Below are positions 24,501-32,661 of a DNA stretch of 35,147 nt, one piece after another. The notes below the pieces were generated by a model. It worked only from the letters and a program-made list of their open reading frames with translations, was not told where the DNA came from and ran no database searches. A program made the translations under genes and the position numbers. The DNA is taken from the NCBI GenBank assembly GCA_019693395.1, contig JAAMXP010001253.1, forward strand, positions 1,740 to 36,886, in the 5' to 3' direction. This DNA is from Ettlia oleoabundans. Lineage: Eukaryota; Chlorophyta; Chlorophyceae; Chlamydomonadales. Every line of letters starts with the position of its first letter. The stretch's first letter is position 1.

Positions 24501-24813
24501 ATTGGTGATGCCAGGCCCAGCGCCCGCTATGCCAACCCCGCCCTGGCCAGCTGCAGCAGCTGCTGCCGCAGCAGCACCATCCCGCAGCCGCACTATGAGC
24601 TTCGGTGCTCCGGTTTGACTGGCCTGCAAGAACAGTGGAAGCCATGCTTTTGTGGCACTGCAGCGATTGAGACACTTCGCTGCGGTCGGGGTGGGTGCCG
24701 GCGACTCTGGGGCTGACCCAGCTCGCCATGCTCGTTACCTTCGCATCTCTGCAACCGGCGGAAGTTAAGAGCAACGCCAGAAGCAGAAGCCGCGGGACAT
24801 GCCATAGCACCAT
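21542..24813 (-). CDS. Secreted subtilisin-family (S8, proteinase K-like) serine protease
   Basis: Eleven exons join in phase to about 463 residues: 24813-24739, 24623-24407, 24304-24105, 23903-23820, 23566-23456, 23189-23065, 22855-22748, 22596-22477, 22238-22171, 21959-21820 and 21685-21542. Residues 1-22 are a signal peptide with a run of leucines. About 28-115 look like an I9-type propeptide, ending FAEIDGQVSLS. A Pro/Arg-rich linker follows at about 120-150. The catalytic domain shows Asp188 in VVDTGV, His219 in NGHGTHVAG, the oxyanion Asn311 in SAGN, and Ser of about 391 in GTSQAAP. The usual motif is GTSMAxP, so Gln replaces Met. All catalytic residues are present, so an active extracellular or vacuolar endopeptidase is likely. 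The exon 10 acceptor may lie further upstream, near 22014, in the same phase. Its 5' end faces the heme-oxygenase-like gene across 223 bases. Confidence 0.87.
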
Positions 24814-25036
24814 GTCACAGATTCAGGCATACAGGGTAGCACCACCCTGCATACCGCTGTATACAGTTGATCGCAGCAACAGTTCACTTGTAGCGATATG
24901 GTATTTGGAACCAAAAAAGTTGTCGACAGCAGGGACAGTACCTTGCACTGCAAATGAGCAAAACCACATTGAATCAAGGCATCAGTAAAACTACTTTGCA
25001 AAGTATACTGATCTTCAATATTTGCCGCACATAACG
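24814..25036. promoter_or_regulatory. Short bidirectional promoter region
   Basis: Only 223 bases separate the start codons of the minus-strand subtilase and the plus-strand heme-oxygenase-like gene. Both promoters and leaders must fit here or overlap. No clear TATA box was found. Confidence 0.45.
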
Positions 25037-27502
25037 ATGCTGCTCCTCACTGTGCGGTGCTCCGCCGGCCAGGGCTTCGGCGACGCCAGGCGTGGGCAGC
25101 CTCCCTCTGTGAAGCCAGGAAAGCGCAAGCATGGCACAGGGGTCGAATCGGCAGATGGCAAGGTTGGTCCCATCACCGCCTTCAAGCCTGCGCGTTGTAG
25201 GCCCTGGAACCCCTTGCACTCAGGCAGACAATCCATTGAACAAACATTGCTCCGGTTGCAGGCGGTGCAGCGCGCCGTGCGCCTGGTAGAAGAGCAGGAG
25301 GGCAGGAGGCGGCAACCATCGGCAGCACGCCCCATTGACCCTCGCGAGGCAGCGAGAGGGAAAGTAGAGTACGTCAAGGTGAGCTGGCCTGACATTGGCA
25401 ACTCGAGATAGCATACTGCACCTGTTCACAAGTGATGGGTGTCCAGGCATCTCTCTGCCTCATTCAATAGCACCCCAATGTCATGCGTCGTCCCCTGCTG
25501 CTGGCAGGTCAAGGACTGGGGCAGCGGTCAGCTGCAGGACTTGGGCAGCCTGCAGGTGGCGGCTGAGCCCCAGGTCTTTGAAGCAGGAGGCAGCGGCGGC
25601 AGCGATGGTCCAGCTCAGCCTTTCCACGAGGCCCTCGCACGCCGCCTGGAGCTGCTTCAGACCCAGGGTGCCCTCGGCATGGCGCAGGTGCGCACGTTGA
25701 CTGAAAGCTGACAAAAGGCAGGTAGCAGAGGGCCCTGACTTGCAGCGATGTGGCGTGTCCGCTACGCGCTGCAGAGTGTTGCACTATAAACCTCCGTAGG
25801 AACTGCTGCCACAGCCTTACACCTGCCTGTCCTTCATCTGCAGCTGCCCGGAGGCAAGCCGCTGCCGGAATTCCAGCGCTGGGCATTTGCTCGGGAGCAC
25901 TATATTCAGGTATGTACAGGTTCCGGAAGCAATGCAACTGGAAAGTGCGGGACACTCACAGATTAGATGTGCGCAGCGTCCACAGCGCACTGAAGCCGCT
26001 GGCGTGCCGGGATTTGCAGGCACAACATGTGAGCAGCCCAGCACTTGTGCACGCTGCCAAAGCTACCAGAGTCAAACAATGATGTGTCCCTCCATCTGAG
26101 ACCCACTCTGCGCGACTGCTGCTCCCCTGCAGTACCTGGCAGATAGACATGCAGTGCATGTTGCGTTGGAGAGCAGCATTGCAACAGCTGCAGCAGAGGT
26201 GTCGGCAGCAGCAGCAGGCGCAGCAGAACAGGACGACAACGAGGAGAACTTGCAACTGGGGAGGCTTCAACAGGCGCTGGAACTTTTCGGCACACAGCAG
26301 GGCTTGGACCGTGCGGGGGCATTGCTGCATGACCTGCAGTGCTTAAATGCGCACGACCAGCAGCAGCTCCATGAAGGGGGCAGTAGCCGCAGCAGCAGCA
26401 CCAGCAGTGCAGCACCAGGTGGAGATTTCTGGCCGCCTGCAGCGACACAGCATGCTGGCGCCTATGCAGCGTATATAGCCAGCCTGGCGCGGCGCTGCAG
26501 GGCGGCAGAGGGAGAAGAGGAGCTAGAACAGGTGGGCGGATCGCGAGGATTTTGGATCCTGGGGGATGCCCCTGTATCTATCCAGTCACCCACGCATTTC
26601 ACTGGCGACCGCATCCCCAGCTGTCATACTGGCACTATTGTTGCCGCGTCACTCCACTCTCTGTCCTACTTGTGAAAGTTCTGTCAGTGCAGCTGACATC
26701 AGTGCCCTGATCACATATCTACAAGAATGCCAATCCCCGTTCCCCATCGCTTTTGGCTGCAGGCCGTGCTGCGCCTGCTGGCCCATGCCTACATGCTCCA
26801 CCTCATGCAGTTGACCAGCAGCGGTCGCATAGCGGCGGCAGCTGCAGAGAAGCTGGACCTGGCTGGCACTAACGCCCTTGCCTCCCACCAGTGAGACAAC
26901 AAGTTGCCCGGCACTTCTCGGCTGCTGCCTTAACACCCCTCCGCCACATGTCCTCCTGAAGCATTGCCCCCTGCACGCTAAACATAGTTTGCTGCTTTGG
27001 TTACGCCCCAATTTGTAACCCTTGCTTGCTCCTGCTTCTTGGTACCAATCCCTGCGCTGTGCATCTGTGCAACACTCCTACCCAGGTCATGCACCCGTTG
27101 TTGGCCCTGTTGCCCTACCAACCCCCACTGCCGCAGGAGCTACCCTGCCCTGGATGCACGGCTGGGACCGGGGGCCAAACCACTTGAGGCATTTGTGGCT
27201 GACACAAATCGCCTGGGGGAGGTGCTAAGCTGGGAGCAGCGGGAAATTCTAATGGAGGCAAGTGCAACAGGCAACAAGGCCCCCCTGCCGACCCACCTAC
27301 TGATATGCGTGGGCACATGCCTTCGGCATGGCGCTGATTAAAGCAATGCGCCATACTGTTTCAAAATTCCTCTGACTTTGCCCATGCCGCCCCTGCCACA
27401 GTGATTAAGTGGCATGCCATGCTGTGCCGTGCCGTGCAGGAGCTGGCTAAGGCAATGACCAAGAGCTCGATGCTGCTGGTGCCGCTGGCAAGGGAGGTGT
27501 AG
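25037..27502 (+). CDS. Heme-oxygenase-like protein lacking the proximal His
   Basis: The seven exons are 25037-25378, 25508-25687, 25844-25909, 26133-26531, 26763-26890, 27137-27257 and 27440-27502, giving about 432 residues in phase. A span in exon 1, 25162-25259, could instead be an in-frame intron. The N-terminus is basic and could be a plastid transit peptide. The heme-oxygenase fold is seen from about residue 155: HEALARRLELLQTQ, a helix with YIQYLADRHAVHVALES, FGTQQGLDRAGALLHDL, LRLLAHAYMLHLMQL, TSSGRIAAAAAEKLDL, and a C-terminal helix with LAKAMTKSSMLLVPL. Active enzymes open heme to biliverdin using a proximal His in a VHTQ/LHTR motif. Here Gln165 (codon 25658-25660) stands at that place. 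The Gly-rich distal helix is also altered. It may be a non-catalytic homologue, like plant HO2. Intron 6 must use a GC donor (GAG|GCAAGT) to stay in phase. Confidence 0.75.
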
Positions 27503-27767
27503 CATGCCGGTCATTGCGCAGGGAGGGAGCTCAGCAAAGCGCAGCCGTGGCCCTAGCAAAGTCGAACGGAAGGGAGGGGACCCCGGCCTTCACGCCCGCC
27601 AATGCTTCCGGGAATCTTCACTTGCTGCTACTTATGCTGCACATGCCTGATGAAAGATATCTCGCAGCAATATAATTTATCACAGGAAAACCCAAAATAA
27701 ACGAGAGAAATATCCGAGGCAAGCAGCACTCGTGAATACAGCAGCCTGCATATAGCTGTTCCGGCTG

Positions 27768-28599
27768 CTATGCGCCGCCGCCCCCTGCTGCCCTCTGCCG
27801 CATAGGAATTAGGTAGGACGAGGCGAGGCCAAAGATGGCTATTGCAAATGAGCTGACGATCTGCTTGTGGTCGGCGTAACCCGCCCTACGGTTGGCCACA
27901 GCACACAGGCACAGCAGCAGGGAGCCCCAGGCTGGCAGCTTTGCCTGCAAGCAGTGGGTGGAGGAGGGGTGGGGGTGAGGGGGAAGGTTATCCGTTGCCA
28001 AGAACTGGAGGTGGATACTGGCGGAAAGGCGAGCAAGCATGATCACAGCTTCCCCTTCAAGCCAGCCTAGGCTGCTCTTCCGCCTTGCATGCGGCCTCTT
28101 AAACCTGAGCCGCTTCTTGCATCCAGCCCCCCCCCCGGCTGCAGACGTGCCGGCACCAAGCAGTGCCCAACCCGCTGGTACAACAGTCGGCATTGGCCCA
28201 CCCACCTTGAACGCCAGTGAAACCATGCCCAGCAAAAGGGCCATCAGGAAGAACATGTCGGGCGGCTGCTCCTCTAGGTTCACCTTGGGCCGCTGGAACT
28301 TGTTCACCTCAGCGGGACGCCGGGGGTCCCCCGATACCTGGGGTCACGGGGCGGTCCGATGGGCGGGGACAGGCAGGGAGAGGGAGGTTAGGGTGGGTGT
28401 ACAGAGATGTCTACCACATCACGCAGCGGCATGGCAGTTGAGGTTAATTCGTGTACATTATCCCATATCGGCCTTAGCAACAAACAGAGGAGGCAGCCAG
28501 TGACGCTGGCGGCGGCAGTGGCAGCTCACATGACACCAGAACCGCCTGTCTGATGCATTGTACAGACTGTTTTCATCTCACCTTGGGCTGTATGGGCAT
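27768..28599 (-). CDS. WDR83OS: Asterix homologue, PAT complex subunit of the ER
   Basis: Three exons (28599-28582, 28337-28206, 27944-27768) give 108 residues, close to the about 106 of animal Asterix (UPF0139). The first exon is only 18 bases: ATG plus five codons, then AAG|GTGAGA. The protein has the DPRRP motif near the N-terminus. Hydrophobic helices follow at FFLMALLLGMVSLAF, AWGSLLLCLCAVAN and VSSFAIAIFGLASSYL, with the conserved DHKQIVSSF segment between the last two. Asterix works with CCDC47 at the ER translocon to shield weakly hydrophobic transmembrane helices during membrane-protein folding. The C-terminus ends in a Gly-rich stretch. The gene is convergent with the heme-oxygenase-like gene and divergent from the WD40 gene. 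Confidence 0.85.
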
Positions 28600-28860
28600 T
28601 CTAAGCTGCGAACAAGGGGTGCTGGGAAGCCCGGCCTACAAGCTTTATGAAGGGGTGGATCTACTGTCTGAGAGAGCGGCACGACAAGCTGTGCATGAGG
28701 TTCTCGAAGCTTTGAAAGCGCTCCACTCTGAAGTTTGGGTGCGGAATTTGGGTGACAGCGTGGCGGCGGTGCATGTTGCGACGCAAGCAACTGTAGGCGG
28801 TGAAACGTCACTTAGGATCACTTTTTACAAACTGAAGTGCATGTTCAAGCACGGAAGACG

Positions 28861-31800
28861 ATGTCTCATGCCTTGAAGTCTTCGCTTCGGGCGCCAGAGG
28901 GCCGGTGGACGGTCGGCGTGGAGCGTCGACCGTCCACCAACTTTTCGCCAGACCTCACTGTGCAGCTGACTCACGCGGAGCTCCTCAGTGATGAGGGTTG
29001 CCCATCTCTGGAGTTCCTCATCTTCAATATCCAGCACTTCCTGTATGTCTGCTACCCTCAGGCGATCGATCGGGTACAGATTTAACCAGTGAATCGACGC
29101 AGATGGCTGGGTGTGTTGGCGGGCTCTGCCACGTGCCAGGCAGTGCCCGTTGTGGCCTTCTTGTTTCCGGCCGGTGGCGTCATGTTCTGAAGGAGGACTG
29201 CGCGCCTCTACTTCAGGCACACAGCATAACACGTGTCATAACATGTTGCCGTCACATGCAGGAGCCTTTGCGCGTGATTGACCTGCGTCAAGCGGGCAGT
29301 GGCGGCGTGCTAGCTTACCCCACCTGCCATGCCCACACCTCAGCTGCTAAGGACGAATTCGATTTGGCGGTGGGGCTATCCACTGGGGAGGGTAAGCCAG
29401 GAAAATCAAGCCCTAAGCAAACCGGTCAGTCGACTGCCTGGCCATTCAATGGCAGGGCTGCACAGAGCACAGGAAGCAAGGCTGGCACAAACTGCCAACA
29501 GGGAGCAACACCGGTTTTTGTATCGAGAGGCTAAGTTCGCACACAGACCTGGGACCTCCTCGTTTGTTTCAAAGGCGTTGCAGCCAGCTGCCACAACTTT
29601 GCAGGCATGCTCCTCGCTGACCATCCCACTCCCTGTTCCCGTCCTCCCGGCGCAGTGGTGCTACTGTCGTTGCGTGCGCAGCTCAAGGCTCCCGCTTCCA
29701 ACACCCGCCCCTTGTCCAGCATGTGCCTGAACGTGGAGGGCTCAGCAGGCTCAGCAGCCCGCTGTGTGTCACTGGCATGGGTGCCAGGCAGCGAGGGAGC
29801 CGCCTTTGTGGCTGCACACAGGGACGGCGCGGTGCTGCTCTATCACAAGGCAAGTGCTGCGATTTTTGCGGTATAGCAGGGTACCACAGGGCTTGCAGCA
29901 TGCAGCAGCTTGTTAGTGCAGTGTTTCTCATTATTGAAGCTTGCCCATCTCCCTGCCTGCAACACCAGCACCTGCCTTGGCATTTCATGCGATCTTTGAC
30001 GTTTCATGCATTCCGTGCAGCCCTGCAGCAGTCACAGGTCCGGGGAGAGCGCGGAGAGCGCTCACCAGCTCACCTGCTGCCACCTCCCTTGCTTGTCCCC
30101 TATCCTGCCGCCATCGCAGGTGGTGGGCAGCAGCAGCGACACCAAGCTCCTGGCACGCAGCAGCAGCAGCCACGCATTGCGGCCGCCCGTCACGCAGCTG
30201 CAAGCGCCCGGCGGCGGTGGTGGCGCCAATGCGGCGGCGGTGTCCCCGGATGGTTCCCTGGTTGCGGTTGCCTGCAAAGACGGTGTGCTGCGGGTGTATA
30301 GCCAGCCAGGGGGTGGCCTAGTGGGCGGGTTCAAGGTAAGCGGCACCATGTGCTTGGGTACTGAGCGTTGACATAACTGTCACGCAGCAGCCAGAGGTGC
30401 TCATAACGGCAAGCTACTGTGTGCCTGCTGTCAGGGGCGTAGCTGCAGGCATCTTGGCCTTGCTGCAGCTTCGTTTGGCGAGCATCCATGCAAGTATGAG
30501 CAGCACGCTAGGCTGTCGTTCAAGGACCTTGTAACTAATGCGTGGCGCCTGTCAGCTGTCGCCTTTCACCAGCACATGATCTTCTCTGCTCCATTGTGCC
30601 TTGCCTTACCCTGGTACTGCCTGCAGAGCTACTATGGGGGCCTGCTGTGCTGCTGCTGGAGCCCCGATGGCCGGTATGTGGCGGCGGGGGGCGAGGACGA
30701 TTTGCTAGCGGTCTACGGGCTGGCAGGTGGGCCCACTCAATCGCTCTGCTGCCAAGCGCTGGCTGATAGGCATGCTTTGGTTGCCTGGGGCTGCCTAACA
30801 CTCGTGGGGCAGACAGCAGCATGCAACCTCACATAATGCAGCGCACCGCAATCTCTTCCACCTTTATGTGCTGCGGGTGCTGTGGGTGCGCTGTTGTAGA
30901 GGGAGCTGCCATTGTGAGGGTTTTGTTGTTGCTGCTGTCCCGTGCAGAGCGGTGTGTGATAGCGTACTGCCAAGGCCACACCTCTTGGGTCAGTGGCGTT
31001 GCCTTTGACCCCTGGTGAGGAGGGGAGTGCAGTGCAAGGAAGAAAGGCAGGGCAATGGCTGAGTAGTCAAGATTGTTGGCTGGCTGTGCTGCTGGGTTGA
31101 CCATCGTTTGCCCCATCCCTTCTACCTGTTTGTAGACATCTCGCTTTGGGCCCTTCCCTGTCATGCAGGATGTGTCATGCAGAGGAAAGGCAGCCACCAG
31201 CAGTTGAGGGGCCAATTGGGCAGCAACAACAACAGCAGCCGACGCAGCAGCAGCAGCGTGCGTCAGATTCAGGCGGCTGTTTGGCGCTGGGCCTTGGGGC
31301 TGGTGGTGTAGATCGTGTGTACCGCCTAGCGTCTGTGGGGCAGGACTGCCAGCTGGCTCTTTGGGACATTGTGGTGACAGAGGAGGCGGTGGCGGCGGCA
31401 CAACAGGCCAGCAGCGCCAAGTAAGTGGTTGAGGGTGTGGTCTAGGGATGCAGGTGGCTGACAGTGACTCAGGGTGCGTGTCGCCATCATGCCTGCGTGT
31501 ATCCAGTTCATGTGGTGCGTCGCCGCAATAGGTTTCCATTCTTTGTTCATTAATGTGCTTAAGCCCATCCCATTGAAGCTTTGTTTCAATATTCCTGCCG
31601 TGGTTCCACCCCTTGCATTGGCCTGCCCACCATGCAGCACCTCGCCTGAGCGCGAGCGGCTCGGCCGCCCCCCCAGTCCCAGCAAGCGGCGCCTGGGTGG
31701 CGGCACTAGCAGCAGCAGGAGCTCCAGCCCAGTGAAGCGCCACGGCAGCGGCCTCATAGGCAGCATGGCAATGAGCTGGCGGCAGCGCACTCACGACCCT

Positions 31801-32352
31801 GGAGCACTGCCAGCAGCAGCACCTACCGGCGTCATTGCACCGCCCCTACCACGTGCCGACTGGCCGCTAGTTACACCGGTAGTGCAAGCCAGGTGGGCAG
31901 GCAGAGTGCGCCCGCCAGATCTCCCTGCTAAGCTTGTATTGCAGCGGCATGTTGGCACACACATGTGGATGCTCCGAGGGCAAACGGAAGGTCACTGGAT
32001 TTCCTCGTGTGCGCACCACAGGTCCAATGCTACATATGCTGTCCTGAGTTCATCCACATGCTTGGCGGTGGACCCATCCCTGTCCCGCTGTCCCCGCCAT
32101 TGCTGCTGCCCCTGTTGGTGGCGAATGTTTCCGGTCGCCACCCATATTCTCCCCCCCGCCTGCTCCTGTTGCAGGGTTCACCCCGAGCCCGCCTGCGCGC
32201 TGCTCTTCACCCCCTCAGCCCTCCTCACAGCCTGCCACGGCAGCTGCGTGAGGCGCTGGGCGCGGCCACAGCTGACACAGCAGTCGGTAATGCAACGCAT
32301 CGACTCGCTACAGAGCGTGCAGAGCTTGCAGGGAGCAGAAAAGGCGCGATAG
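28861..32352 (+). CDS. WDR20/CreC-like WD40-repeat protein
   Basis: Exons are 28861 to about 29042, 29262-29391, 29656-29849, 30120-30335, 30627-30726, 30948-31014, 31169-31420, 31638-31892 and 32175-32352, about 525 residues. The N-terminus [12 protein letters not shown] matches the plant family. Repeats include [39 protein letters not shown], then [15 protein letters not shown] with [25 protein letters not shown] and [17 protein letters not shown]. The last repeat, [20 protein letters not shown], follows a Ser/Arg-rich linker. A Gln-rich insert lies before YRLAS. In animals and fungi WDR20/CreC binds and activates USP12/46 (CreB) deubiquitinases; the same role is inferred here. Exons 2-9 are in phase, but the exon 1-2 join is not solved: the strong donor CT|GTATGT at 29042 leaves the wrong phase for 29262. 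Intron 3 has a GC donor (AAG|GCAAGT). Confidence 0.83.
28904..28938. repeat. 12-base perfect inverted repeat inside WD40 exon 1
   Basis: GGTGGACGGTCG at 28904-28915 and its exact reverse complement at 28927-28938 flank an 11-base loop. The hairpin starts 43 bases after the A of the start codon, so it would form in the mRNA or in single-stranded DNA. The sequence is coding ([12 protein letters not shown]). Confidence 0.8.
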
Positions 32353-32661
32353 AACACCAAGGCGGCTTGTTACCCGTGAAAACTGCCACTCTTGCCTCTT
32401 GTGCTGCCGCCCCCCCTGCTGTGAGGGCGTGTTGCTCATTGTTCCTGCCCTGTGCCCCGTCACCCCTTGTGTCCTGTCATGCTGCACGCTTGTGACCCTG
32501 TGCAGCTGGCAGTCAATGTGTGGCTTGCAGTTGAGGTAGCCGGTAAAAGAAAATTCCAACAGCTTGCACAGCAAGAGTCAACATTCCGCTCGGGGGCAAA
32601 AAGTCATTGTGTCAACATGGGTCAAGGTTTGTGGGGCCAGGAGATACTGCCGTGCCGGTCC
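32353..32661. other. Convergent 3' region of WD40 and DDX1 genes
   Basis: These 309 bases separate the stop codons of two convergent genes, so their 3' untranslated regions share or overlap here. No coding exon and no clear TGTAA on either strand was found. Confidence 0.5.

Noticed and set aside
28825..29232. Minus-strand open frame of 135 codons with an acidic helix and [15 protein letters not shown]
   Set aside because: It lies opposite WD40 exon 1, whose plus-strand product matches the family N-terminus. It looks like an antisense shadow.
30829..31794. Minus-strand open frame of 321 codons
   Set aside because: It is antisense to WD40 exons 6-8 and low in complexity; the plus-strand exons carry clear repeats.
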